Assembly (NCBI RefSeq): GCF_030815585.1
Contig: NZ_JAUSWY010000001.1
Coordinates: 558,001-622,000 of the forward strand
Origin: Arthrobacter pascens
GTDB lineage: Bacteria > Actinomycetota > Actinomycetes > Actinomycetales > Micrococcaceae
DNA length: 64,000 bases
Reading direction: 5' to 3'
A model generated the notes under the pieces. That model was not told the origin of the DNA. It made no database searches and saw only the letters and a program-made list of their open reading frames with translations. The position numbers were made by a program, and so were the translations under genes. Every line of letters starts with the position of its first letter. Positions within the stretch are counted from its first letter, which is position 1. Positions 43,209-51,665 of the stretch are shown here, piece by piece.

Positions 43209-43258
43209 CCCCTAACGCACGGACACGCAATCCCCTAGCGGGGGCCGCCCAGTAGGGG
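43209..43258 (+). promoter_or_regulatory. Cluster of three CCCCTA boxes upstream of the IniB-like gene
   Basis: CCCCTA at 43209-43214 and 43232-43237, and the inverted TAGGGG at 43253-43258, spaced 23 and 21 bp. The last two form an inverted repeat. They lie 105-155 bases before the IniB-like start, directly after the LuxR gene, and are a candidate operator for it. Confidence 0.45.
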
Positions 43259-43362
43259 GTTGGGACCCGATGCCCGGTCTTTGGGTGAGACCGTACGTTT
43301 GATTTAGGCCCGGCAACGACGCCTGGCGATCCGCAATTCAGAAAAGATTTGAGGACCATCCG

Positions 43363-44367
43363 ATGCCTACACTCGCAAACCAGCTCGTCCAGTTCCTGAT
43401 GAGTCTTTTCAACAACCCCGCAACCGCCCAGAACTTTCTGAACGATCCGGAGCGGGCCCTGGAAGATGCTGGTCTGGGCAAAGTCTCCGCCGCGGATGTA
43501 GACGCCGTAATGCCTGTTGTCCTGGACTACGCGCCCATCACTGTCAACGCCTCCTCGTTTGACCGGGAGTACAACACCGGCGGCAACAGCGCCTGGACTG
43601 GCTACAACGGCGGCGGAGGGGGTGGAAATGGCGGCGGCGGGCACCACGACGATCATTCCCACGCCGTACAGCAGCTGCACCACGTGGTGAACAACTACTC
43701 GTACACGTCAACGGTGGATGACCGCGATACCGTCACCGACCAGTCCATCAACCAGAACGTCTGGGCCGACGGCGATGTCAAGCAGTTCTTCGACAACGAC
43801 GCCATCATCGCCTCCGGTGACCAAGCGATGGCTGCCGGTGACGACTTCAAGGTTGAGGATTCCTTCAACGTCGAAGATTCCTACAACACGGACAACTCCG
43901 AGGACAACTCGATTAACGCAGGCCGTGACGCCTCGGTAGGCAACGTCGAGATTGACGTTGTTGCTGACGACTCCTTCAATACGGACAACTCGGTTGATAT
44001 TGACGCCGAGCTGGAGAACGTGGGCAACACCGATAACTCGGATAACTCCGTGGAGATCGAGAAATCTTTCAACGATGACTCGGAAACCACCAAGGTTGAG
44101 GTTGACGATTCCTTCAACGATCAGAGCACCGAGGTTGCCATTGAGGAGTTCTTCAATGACAATTCGGAGACGGAGACCACCAAGGTCGAGTTTGAGGAGT
44201 CCTTCAAAGACAATCCGGAGACGGAGATCACCGAGGTGGACATTAAGGAATCGTTCAACCCGGTGGACGTTGAGGTAGAGGAATCATTTAACGAGGACAA
44301 GTCCGTCAATGTGGAAGACAGCGAGCTGGAAGCCAACACCGAGATCGACGAGTCGACAGTGTTCTAA
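43363..44367 (+). CDS. IniB-like protein with acidic ESFN repeats
   Basis: 334 residues. Residues 1-50 (ANQLVQFLMSLFNNPATAQN, FLNDPERALEDAGLGKVSAA) match the IniB N-terminal domain, whose mycobacterial form is DYILSLF...F...P..A...AGL. A Gly/His linker (GGGGGGNGGGGHHDDHSH) follows. From about residue 105 the protein is strongly acidic and repetitive, with units such as VEVDDSFNDQSTE, VEFEESFKDNPETE and VEVEESFNEDKS, likely a beta-rich repeat structure. There are no Cys, signal peptide or membrane span. Mycobacterial iniB instead has a Gly/Ala-rich body. It is followed by a hairpin, then two dynamin-like GTPase genes. Confidence 0.85.
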   Translation: MPTLANQLVQFLMSLFNNPATAQNFLNDPERALEDAGLGKVSAADVDAVMPVVLDYAPITVNASSFDREYNTGGNSAWTGYNGGGGGGNGGGGHHDDHSHAVQQLHHVVNNYSYTSTVDDRDTVTDQSINQNVWADGDVKQFFDNDAIIASGDQAMAAGDDFKVEDSFNVEDSYNTDNSEDNSINAGRDASVGNVEIDVVADDSFNTDNSVDIDAELENVGNTDNSDNSVEIEKSFNDDSETTKVEVDDSFNDQSTEVAIEEFFNDNSETETTKVEFEESFKDNPETEITEVDIKESFNPVDVEVEESFNEDKSVNVEDSELEANTEIDESTVF

Positions 44368-44393
44368 CTGCAGATCCGGGTACCCGGCAGCGC

Positions 44394-44424
44394 CCTGGCA
44401 GGAGGCCGAAAACCTCCTGCCAGG
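44394..44424 (+). terminator. Strong hairpin between the IniB-like and IniA-like genes
   Basis: CCTGGCAGGAGG (44394-44405), loop CCGAAAA, CCTCCTGCCAGG (44413-44424): a perfect 12-bp stem 27 bases past the IniB-like stop, without a T run. It could partially terminate or protect the upstream mRNA, making the repeat protein more abundant than the GTPases. Confidence 0.65.
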
Positions 44425-44478
44425 CACTTCACGGTTTACCCCACGTTCCATTCCGAGACTTGAGGCAGAGGACAGGCC

Positions 44479-46422
44479 GTGGCCGAAACACAAGGACCGG
44501 GGGGTCTGGCAAGAACAACAGCACGTTCGGCGGGACCGGTCAGTCTGGTGCCTCCCGGATCGCACATGAAAGCTGCGGAACTGGTCAAACTGGTGGAGCA
44601 GGGCATCGAACTGGTGGGTGCAGGCGACCGTGCCGACCTCCGCCAGCGCCTGGACCAGACACTTCGCCGTCTGACGGATCCGAGCATCCGCGTGATCGTT
44701 GTGGGTGAATTCAAGCAAGGCAAGAGCAAGCTCATCAACGCCTTGGTCAACGCGCCGGTGTGCCCTGTCGACGACGACATCGCCACCTCGGTGCCAACCG
44801 TCATCCGCCAGGGTGAATCGGCGTCGGCGTCTGTCCTGCTGCCAAGAGCGGATGCGGAACCCGGCGACGAAGCCGGGCTGGAACGCCAACTGGTCAATAT
44901 TGCGGATCTGGCGGCGTACGTTTCCGAACGGGGCAATCCCGGCAACGCCAAGAAACTGGTGGCAGCAGAGGTGTTCCTGCCCCGAAGGGTGCTGTCCGGA
45001 GGGCTGACGGTGGTTGACTCGCCGGGCGTCGGCGGGCTGGGCTCATCGCATACCCTGACCACCCTGACAGCGCTGCCCTCCGCAGACGCCATGATCCTCG
45101 TTTCCGATGCCTCGCAGGAATACACAGAACCCGAAGTACGGTTCCTGCGGCAGGCAATGCGCATCACGCCGAGCGTGGTGGGCGTCCTGTCCAAGACTGA
45201 TCTGTATCCGGACTGGCGCAGGGTGGCTGAACTGGATCGCGGCCACCTTACCCAGGTGGCACCTGACATTCCGCTGTTCCCGGTCTCCGCGGATCTCCGC
45301 CTGGAAGCCACGCGCCTGCAGGACGCCGAGCTGAATGCGGAATCGGGTTTCCCCGGCCTGATCGCCCATCTCCGGAACGAGATCGTAGGGAAGGCAGAAC
45401 GGATCCAACGGCGCTCCGTCAGCCAGGACCTGCTCTCCGTGACGGATAATCTGCGCTTGTCCCTGCAGTCGGAACTGGGGGCGCTGGAGGACCCGGAAGG
45501 AACTCCGCAGATGATCGCCGGGCTAGAGGCGGCCAAGTTGCAGGCGGATGACCTGCGGAAACGTTCAGCCCGGTGGCAAATAACGCTCAATGACGGCATC
45601 AGCGACCTGATTCCGGACATGGACTATGACCTGCGGGACCGCCTGCGGAGGATCCAGCGCGAGGCGGAGACTGCCATCGACCGGGGTGATCCGGGCCCCA
45701 CCTGGCCGCAGTTCACCGCCTGGCTGGAAGAGTGTGCCGCAGCCGCGATCTCGGACACGTTCGTCTGGACCAGCGAACGGGCGCAATGGTTGGCTGCACA
45801 GGTGGCCGAACACTTTTCCGAAGACGAAGTGGCCCTGCCGGTACTTCATGTTTCCGACACAGGGGACACGCTGGATCCGGTGGACGATATGCCCGGGCTG
45901 GACGACGGGCATCTCAATCCCATCCAGAAGGTTCTGATCGGTATGCGCGGTTCTTATGGCGGCGTGCTGATGTTTGGCCTGTTGACAGGGATCTTCGGCA
46001 TGGCCCTTATCAACCCCTTCTCCGTGGGAGCCGGGCTGCTGCTGGGGCGCAAGGCCTACCGGGAAGACAAGGAAGCACGGCTTAAGCGCCGGCAGACTGA
46101 AGCCAAGGCCCTGGTCCGACGCCAGCTGGACGATGTTGTCTTCCAGGTGGGAAAGCAGCTCAAGGACAGGCTGCGGCTGGTCCAGCGGTCCACGCGGGAC
46201 CACTTCACCGGGATCGCGGAAGAGCACCACCGCTCGCTCGCGGATTCCGTGGCAGCAGCCCAGAAGGCCGCCACCACCTACACGCTTGAAAAGGACAGGC
46301 GCATCCGGGAAATCAGGGCTGAGCTCAAACGGGTGGACGGCCTGCACCGAGCCGCCCTGGCCCTCGGCGGCGAAGCGGCGGGGGCCAACTCAGCCCCATC
46401 GGCGGTGACGGCTGCCGGATGA
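44479..46422 (+). CDS. Dynamin-like GTPase, IniA type
   Basis: 647 residues starting at GTG (an ATG at 44569 is an alternative). GTPase motifs: G1 GEFKQGKS near residues 77-84, G2 Thr in DDIATSVPTVIRQGES, G3 VVDSPGVGG near 178, G4 SKTDLYPDW near 239. Helical middle/stalk regions follow. A hydrophobic hairpin (GGVLMFGLLTGIFGMALINP, FSVGAGLLLG, about 493-523) would insert in the membrane, as in bacterial dynamins such as IniA. A coiled region closes the protein. Role: GTP-driven membrane remodelling or repair. The IniC-like partner gene overlaps it by 4 bases. Confidence 0.9.
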   Translation: MAETQGPGGLARTTARSAGPVSLVPPGSHMKAAELVKLVEQGIELVGAGDRADLRQRLDQTLRRLTDPSIRVIVVGEFKQGKSKLINALVNAPVCPVDDDIATSVPTVIRQGESASASVLLPRADAEPGDEAGLERQLVNIADLAAYVSERGNPGNAKKLVAAEVFLPRRVLSGGLTVVDSPGVGGLGSSHTLTTLTALPSADAMILVSDASQEYTEPEVRFLRQAMRITPSVVGVLSKTDLYPDWRRVAELDRGHLTQVAPDIPLFPVSADLRLEATRLQDAELNAESGFPGLIAHLRNEIVGKAERIQRRSVSQDLLSVTDNLRLSLQSELGALEDPEGTPQMIAGLEAAKLQADDLRKRSARWQITLNDGISDLIPDMDYDLRDRLRRIQREAETAIDRGDPGPTWPQFTAWLEECAAAAISDTFVWTSERAQWLAAQVAEHFSEDEVALPVLHVSDTGDTLDPVDDMPGLDDGHLNPIQKVLIGMRGSYGGVLMFGLLTGIFGMALINPFSVGAGLLLGRKAYREDKEARLKRRQTEAKALVRRQLDDVVFQVGKQLKDRLRLVQRSTRDHFTGIAEEHHRSLADSVAAAQKAATTYTLEKDRRIREIRAELKRVDGLHRAALALGGEAAGANSAPSAVTAAG

Positions 46423-47903
46423 GCGCGTCAATCAGCACCGGAGTGGCGGACCTTGTCAGGGACGCCCTTGCCGTCTACAGGGATGATCCCGCTGCAGTGG
46501 CTGCCTTGGAAGGGTACGCCCGGAGGCTGGCTGAACCCCTGCGGATCGCTGTGGCCGGGATGGTGAAAGCGGGAAAATCAACCCTGCTCAACGCCATCAT
46601 CGGGGAGGAGATCGCCCCCACGGACACCGGTGAATGCACCCGGATCGTGACCTGGTACCGCTACGGGCATTCACCCCGCATCATGCTGTACCCGGTGGAG
46701 GGTGAACCGCGCACCCTGCCTCTCAAACGCGTGGATGGCCGCCTGGTGTTCGTCCTTGGCCGTGCCCGCGCGGAGGACGTGGAACGGCTGGTGGTCGATT
46801 GGCCGTCGGAGAACCTCCGGGATGTGACCCTGATCGACACTCCCGGGATCGCCTCGCTGTCCGAGGACGTATCCGCCCGGTCCGTCACCTTCCTCACACC
46901 GGCGGATACGCCCTCCCAGGCCGACGCCGTGATCTACCTGATGCGGCACATGCATGCCTCTGATCTCCGGTTCCTGGAGTCCTTCAAGGACACGGCGGCG
47001 GCACGGTCCGGCACCGTCAACGCCTTGGCGGTGCTGTCCCGGGCGGATGAGATCGGAGCGGGCCGGATCGACTCGCTGATCTCCGCCGCGGACATCGCCG
47101 AGAGGTACCGCCGGGACCACAGCCTGCGAAAGCTGGCATTGGGGGTGGTCCCGGTGGCGGGGCTGCTGGCGCAGAGTGCCCGCAGCATGCGGCAGTCCGA
47201 CTATGAGTCGCTGGCCCTCCTGGCCGGAATGGACCGCCCGGCCCGGGAACGGTTGCTCATTTCGGTGGACAGGTTTCTTCGGGCCGCCGTCCCGGAGGGG
47301 CTGAGCACGGACGCCCGGGCCGCGCTGCTGGGGCGCTTCGGGCTGTTCGGGATCCGGCTGGGCGTGGTGCTCATCAGAAACGGCTTCGCGGAACCCACCC
47401 CGCTTGCGCACGAACTGGCCCGCCGCAGCGGGCTGGATGCGCTGCTGGAAATGGTGGCCGTCCAGTTCCATGCCCGTGCTGAGGCCCTGAAGGCCCGCAC
47501 TGCGCTGGTTGGCGTGGAAACCCTGCTGCGGGCTTCACCGCGGGATGGTTCCGGGCAGCTGGCGGCGGCTTTGGAGCGCGTCCATGCCAATGCCCACGAG
47601 TTCCGGGAACTGCGGCTGCTGGCTACCCTGCGCACAACGGGGGTATCACTCAACCATGAACTGGCGGACGAGGCGGAGAGGCTGATTGGCGGCTGGGGAA
47701 TGGCCCCGCACCTTCGGCTGGGGCTGGAGCCGGACGCTGCCCCCAACGAGGTCAGCTCGGAGGTACGGCAGCGCTTGAACCGCTGGCGGCTGGTGGCTGA
47801 AAGCCCGCTGACCGACCGCTCAGGAATGGACGCGTGCCGCGTGGTCATCCGCAGCTGCGAAGGGGTCCTCGCTGAGTGCGCAGGCCTGCAGGTCAACCAC
47901 TAG
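46419..47903 (+). CDS. Dynamin-like GTPase, IniC type
   Basis: 494 residues, close to the size of mycobacterial IniC. G1 AVAGMVKAGKSTLLNAIIG near 44-62, G2 Thr region ECTRIVTWYRYG, G3 LIDTPGIASL near 136, G4-like LSRADEIG near 207. The rest is helical, and no clear membrane hairpin is seen, so it may act as a soluble partner of the IniA-like protein. The ATG overlaps the previous stop (ATGA), implying equimolar synthesis and probably a heteromeric complex. The 3' end overlaps the next, convergent gene by 4 bases. Confidence 0.88.
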   Translation: MSASISTGVADLVRDALAVYRDDPAAVAALEGYARRLAEPLRIAVAGMVKAGKSTLLNAIIGEEIAPTDTGECTRIVTWYRYGHSPRIMLYPVEGEPRTLPLKRVDGRLVFVLGRARAEDVERLVVDWPSENLRDVTLIDTPGIASLSEDVSARSVTFLTPADTPSQADAVIYLMRHMHASDLRFLESFKDTAAARSGTVNALAVLSRADEIGAGRIDSLISAADIAERYRRDHSLRKLALGVVPVAGLLAQSARSMRQSDYESLALLAGMDRPARERLLISVDRFLRAAVPEGLSTDARAALLGRFGLFGIRLGVVLIRNGFAEPTPLAHELARRSGLDALLEMVAVQFHARAEALKARTALVGVETLLRASPRDGSGQLAAALERVHANAHEFRELRLLATLRTTGVSLNHELADEAERLIGGWGMAPHLRLGLEPDAAPNEVSSEVRQRLNRWRLVAESPLTDRSGMDACRVVIRSCEGVLAECAGLQVNH

Positions 47904-48541
47904 GCCCCCTTTCGCGCTACCCGCTGCCGTGAGCGGAACCACGCTCCGCTTGCAGGCACAAAGAGCTGTATCAGGCCGGCGAAGGCAAACAGCAGCTGGG
48001 CTCCCCACAGCAGCGCCACGTAGCTGCCTGAGTCACCTGCCGGCATCAGGAACGCGGCAGCAACCCAGGTGGCAAACGCATGGCCAAGCAGCAGCGGAAT
48101 CATCAGCCAACGCGCCCAGCCCTGCAGGCCCATGACAATACCCAGGGCTGCTGCCTCAAGGAGGACGACCAGCAGCATAGTGATGACGCTGCCCCAGAAG
48201 ACGATGGCCGTGGAGGTGGTGAGGGCAGCTGCCTCACCGCCAGGAGCCATCTCATCCACCACCGTTCGCAGGCGCTCCAGGTGTGCGTCCCGGGACACGA
48301 ACGAGGTGACCAGCACGGCCAGGCCCGCAGCAAAGCTCAGCAGCCAGAGCGATCTGGCAAGGCGGACCGCACGCGGCAGCGGCGGGATGACCACGATGGG
48401 CGCTGGCCCGGAATAGGAAATCCCGGGCCGAGGCGGCGGGCCGGGCCGGGTGGGTGAAGCAGGCGGCTCACCTGACGGGGGCGCGGGCTCTGAGGACCGT
48501 GTGGTCCGTAGTCGCTGCTCTCCGTCCGGTTGTTGAGCCAT
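47900..48541 (-). CDS. Membrane protein of unknown function
   Basis: 213 residues. A Pro/Ser-rich N-terminus of about 55 residues is followed by four hydrophobic spans (LWLLSFAAGLAVLVTSFV, AIVFWGSVITMLLVVLLEAA, WLMIPLLLGHAFATWVAAAF, YVALLWGAQLLFAFAGLIQL) and a basic end. No domain is recognised. It converges on the IniC-like gene with a 4-base overlap, so the two transcripts must read into each other; a functional link to that locus is possible but unproven. The PLDc_N gene lies 5 bases upstream on the same strand and is probably co-transcribed. Confidence 0.8.
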   Translation of the reverse strand: MAQQPDGEQRLRTTRSSEPAPPSGEPPASPTRPGPPPRPGISYSGPAPIVVIPPLPRAVRLARSLWLLSFAAGLAVLVTSFVSRDAHLERLRTVVDEMAPGGEAAALTTSTAIVFWGSVITMLLVVLLEAAALGIVMGLQGWARWLMIPLLLGHAFATWVAAAFLMPAGDSGSYVALLWGAQLLFAFAGLIQLFVPASGAWFRSRQRVARKGA

Positions 48542-48546
48542 GTGGC

Positions 48547-49038
48547 TTACTTCCGATCGTCGGTGTCGTGCGTGTCCGCATCACCACTGCTGGCATCGCC
48601 CGCGGCTTCATCAGCACCCGTGCCGCTGCCCTTCCCGGTAGAACCCCTGGTTCCGGCAGGGCCCGAACTCCCTGCTCCGGTGGTGGTCGAGCCGGTGCCT
48701 TCGGCCGTCGTTGCCTTGGCTTCCAGCTCATCCTTGAGCTTCTTAAGGCGTGCAGATTCGGCCAGGTTCCGGCGTCGGAGTTCCAGGTTCCGGAGAAAGT
48801 CCGGATCATCATCCGGAGAAGTTGGATGGCTGTAATTCTGCCGGACCGGCGGCGTACCGCGCGGACGGCCGATCAGGAGCCACAGGATGGTGCCTATCAG
48901 CGGCAGGACAATTACTACGACAATCCACGCGGGTTTGGAAATGCCCCTGGTCAGGCGTCCGTCAGTGCGGATCACGTCCACCAGGCCATACACATAAATG
49001 GCGAGTACTGCGACGGCGAGAACCACACGGAAGAGCAT
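48547..49038 (-). CDS. PLDc_N domain membrane protein
   Basis: 163 residues. The N-terminal PLDc_N (phospholipase D nuclease N-terminal) module has two membrane spans, VVLAVAVLAIYVYGLVDVIR and AWIVVVIVLPLIGTILWLLI, joined by a short loop and followed by GRPRG. A charged coiled segment (NLELRRRNLAESARLKKLKD) and a Gly/Ser/Thr/Asp-rich disordered tail follow. There is no catalytic PLD domain, so the module acts here as a small membrane protein of unknown role. Such genes often flank menaquinone genes in Arthrobacter. Confidence 0.87.
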   Translation of the reverse strand: MLFRVVLAVAVLAIYVYGLVDVIRTDGRLTRGISKPAWIVVVIVLPLIGTILWLLIGRPRGTPPVRQNYSHPTSPDDDPDFLRNLELRRRNLAESARLKKLKDELEAKATTAEGTGSTTTGAGSSGPAGTRGSTGKGSGTGADEAAGDASSGDADTHDTDDRK

Positions 49039-49099
49039 GGCATTAAGTCTATCGTCCGCAGGCGGCGGGCGATTCAGGGAGGGCGGCTAAACTTGGATA

Positions 49100-49468
49100 G
49101 TGGCTTTTCTGAAATATTCCCTGATCCGGCTGGCGCTCTTCGCGCCGCTCTTTGTGCTGTTCGATGTCCTGGGGCTGGGGGCGCTCATGTCGGTCATCTG
49201 CGCCGGCCTGATCGCCTTCGCGGTCAGCTACCTGTTCTTCCAGAAGCAGCGGGACGAGGCCACCGCGGCCATCCAGCGCCGGTTTTCCGGCAAGTCCAAG
49301 CCGCTGCGCACCGCCGGCGAGGTGGAGGACGCTCAGGCCGAGGACACCCTCCTTGACGCCAACCCGGACATCACCATCCGCACCGACGCCAAGAGCAGTG
49401 ACGCCAGGAGCAGTGACGCCGGGGGTACTGATGCGAAGGGCAGTGCCGCCCCAGGCAAAAACAGCTAG
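49100..49468 (+). CDS. DUF4229 domain-containing membrane protein
   Basis: 122 residues starting at GTG. Two membrane spans (YSLIRLALFAPLFVLFDVLG, LMSVICAGLIAFAVSYLFF) are followed by KQRDEATAAIQRRF and an acidic, repetitive tail (DAKSSDARSSDAGGTDAKGS). It matches actinobacterial DUF4229, unknown function, typically beside menA. Its 3' end overlaps the convergent menA gene by 4 bases. Confidence 0.87.
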   Translation: MAFLKYSLIRLALFAPLFVLFDVLGLGALMSVICAGLIAFAVSYLFFQKQRDEATAAIQRRFSGKSKPLRTAGEVEDAQAEDTLLDANPDITIRTDAKSSDARSSDAGGTDAKGSAAPGKNS

Positions 49469-50346
49469 AAGCCGTGGCTGAGCACAAGTCCCAGTGAGAA
49501 CAACAGGCTGTAGCCGAGGTTGATCAGGCCTGTCTGCCTGAGCACGGGGATGAGGCTTTTGCGCTTGCGGCCGTTGATCATGAGCCACGCCGGCATCAGG
49601 CAGGCGGGGATGAGCAGCAGGACGATCAGCATCCACGGGCGTCCGGGGGCCAGGATCACTACCAGCGCGATGGCCACGGCGAGCATCAGCACATAGCTTT
49701 CGCGGGCGTGCTTGTCTCCCAGCCGGACTGCCAGGGTCTTTTTCCCGGCCTGGATGTCCGTGGGGATGTCCCGGACGTTGTTTGCCATCAGCAGTGCGCA
49801 GGCAATGAGTCCCGTGCCAATGGCGCCGATGATGGACGCGAGGTTGATCTGCCCGGCCTGCGTGTAGGTGGTGCCCAGGGTGGCCACCAGGCCAAAGAAC
49901 ACAAACACAAAAACGTCGCCCAGGCCCATGTAGCCGTAGGGGTTCTTACCGCCGGTGTAGCCCCAGGCAGCCATGACGCAGCCCAGCCCCACCAGGATCA
50001 GCCACCAGCTCTGGGTGATGACCACCAGCGCCAGGCCGAAGAGCATAGCCGCCGTGAAAGCACCGAAGGCAGCATACTTGACGTGTTCCGGGCGGGCCGC
50101 GCCGGAACCCACCAGGCGCAGCGGTCCCACGCGGTCCTCATCCGTGCCGCGGACGCCGTCCGAATAGTCGTTGGCGTAGTTCACGCCGATCTGCAGGAGC
50201 AGCGCCACGAGGGCGGCCAGCACGGCATTGACGGGGCGGAAGGAATCCATTTCGTAGGCCGCCGCGGTGCCGATCAACACCGGCGCGATCGCCGCCGGCA
50301 AAGTGCGGAGGCGGGCGCCTTGGATCCATTGTGCGGCTGTGGCCAC
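49465..50346 (-). CDS. menA: 1,4-dihydroxy-2-naphthoate polyprenyltransferase
   Basis: 293 residues, UbiA superfamily, eight to nine membrane spans. The first Asp-rich motif is NYANDYSDGVRGTDEDR near residues 60-76, binding the prenyl diphosphate through magnesium; the second is NNVRDIPTDIQAGKKTLAVR near 190. It prenylates dihydroxynaphthoate to demethylmenaquinone. It starts at GTG. menE and menB lie upstream on the same strand, so all three belong to one menaquinone cluster. Confidence 0.95.
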   Translation of the reverse strand: MATAAQWIQGARLRTLPAAIAPVLIGTAAAYEMDSFRPVNAVLAALVALLLQIGVNYANDYSDGVRGTDEDRVGPLRLVGSGAARPEHVKYAAFGAFTAAMLFGLALVVITQSWWLILVGLGCVMAAWGYTGGKNPYGYMGLGDVFVFVFFGLVATLGTTYTQAGQINLASIIGAIGTGLIACALLMANNVRDIPTDIQAGKKTLAVRLGDKHARESYVLMLAVAIALVVILAPGRPWMLIVLLLIPACLMPAWLMINGRKRKSLIPVLRQTGLINLGYSLLFSLGLVLSHGF

Positions 50347-50432
50347 GGTCAGTACCTCGTGTTGGGTCGGGGGAGAACGGTGAATCAGTGATGGTGCACC
50401 TGCCGCGATATCGCTGCCGGTGCAGGACTACT

Positions 50433-51653
50433 CTACTTTCCCTGATGCAGGGCGTTGAGCCGCTCCGTCATCGAGAGGCGGTCCGGCTTGCCGTTCGGCA
50501 ACATCAGCAGCGCCGGGGCGGCCAGCACGGTTTTCGGCGCGACGAGTCCCAGCGTTCGGTGCCATTCCTGTTCAAGGACGACGGCGTGGTCCCCGGCTCC
50601 GGAGCCGGAGGCGGCGTCCGTGGCGCTGGCAGAGTCAGGACTCGCGGATGCGCCGTCGCCGTCCAGCGCCACATACGCCGCCACCGCCTGGCCCCATTCT
50701 GCGGACGGCACGCCGGCCACAAAAGCCGCCAGCACGCCGTCGGACTTTTCCAGCTCTGCCTGCACGTGCGCGGCGGACACTTTGACGCCGCCGGTGATGA
50801 TGACGTCGTCGGCCCTGCCCAGTACGGTAAGCCGGCCGTCAGCGTCAAGGGTGCCCAGATCGCTGCTGCGGTACCAGCGGACGCCGTCTTCCTCGAAGAA
50901 CGTTGCCGTGGTCTGGTCCGGCTGGTCGAGGTAACCGGCGGAAACCGTGTCGCCGCCCAGCAGTATGCGGCCGTCCTCTGCGACGCGGACCTCCACGCCC
51001 TCCAGCGGCAGGCCGTCGTAGACGCAGCCGCCGCAGGTCTCCGCCGAGCCGTAGGTGGTGATGACGCGGACCCCGGCGTCGCGGGCCGTGTCCAGCAGTT
51101 CGTTGGAAGCCGGGGCGCCACCCAGGAGGATGCCGTTGAAGCGGCGGAGTGCGGCCAGGGTCTCGGACGTCGGTGAGTCCAGCAGCCGCTGCAGTTGCGT
51201 GGGCACCAGCGACGTGAACCGTATTTTGTCCGTCAGCTCCAGCGCGGCGGCGGTGAAGGCCTCCTGGGTGAAGCCGCGGGACATGTCCATGACCCAGGGC
51301 CGGGTGCCGGCAAACAGCGATCGCACCAGGACCTGCACTCCGGCCACATACTGAACGGGCAGCGCCAGGAGCCACTGGCCTTCTCCCTTGAGCGCCAGCG
51401 CCGTGGCCATGGACGAAGCCGCCAGGGCCTCGACTGTCAGGATGGTCGCTTTGGGCGTGCCGGTGGATCCGGAGGTGCGGACCACCGCCACGGCGTCGTC
51501 GCAGCCGGGGGTCTCAACGTGCCCCACCACCAGGTCGCCATCCGGTCCAACGGAAAGTTCGACGGCGGGACCCTCCCCGTGGAGGGCGGCCGCCAGCGCC
51601 TTGAGCGCAGGGTCGATGTCGACGGGTCCGATGTTCATGGGTCCGATATTCAT
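50433..51653 (-). CDS. menE: O-succinylbenzoate-CoA ligase-like AMP-binding enzyme
   Basis: 406 residues, shorter than typical MenE (450-490), as is usual in actinobacteria. The adenylation motif is RTSGSTGTPKATIL near residue 84. Later motifs are ITTYGSAETCGGCVYDG, LGGDTVSAGYLD, DLGTLDADGRLTVLGRADD and the hinge/Lys region GGVKVSAAHVQAELE. It activates succinylbenzoate for ring closure by MenB. The N-terminus contains a small in-frame duplication (MNIGP twice; ATGs at 51653 and 51638), so the true start is uncertain. It lies between menB and menA. Confidence 0.9.
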   Translation of the reverse strand: MNIGPMNIGPVDIDPALKALAAALHGEGPAVELSVGPDGDLVVGHVETPGCDDAVAVVRTSGSTGTPKATILTVEALAASSMATALALKGEGQWLLALPVQYVAGVQVLVRSLFAGTRPWVMDMSRGFTQEAFTAAALELTDKIRFTSLVPTQLQRLLDSPTSETLAALRRFNGILLGGAPASNELLDTARDAGVRVITTYGSAETCGGCVYDGLPLEGVEVRVAEDGRILLGGDTVSAGYLDQPDQTTATFFEEDGVRWYRSSDLGTLDADGRLTVLGRADDVIITGGVKVSAAHVQAELEKSDGVLAAFVAGVPSAEWGQAVAAYVALDGDGASASPDSASATDAASGSGAGDHAVVLEQEWHRTLGLVAPKTVLAAPALLMLPNGKPDRLSMTERLNALHQGK

Positions 51654-51665
51654 GGAAGTCCTGCC

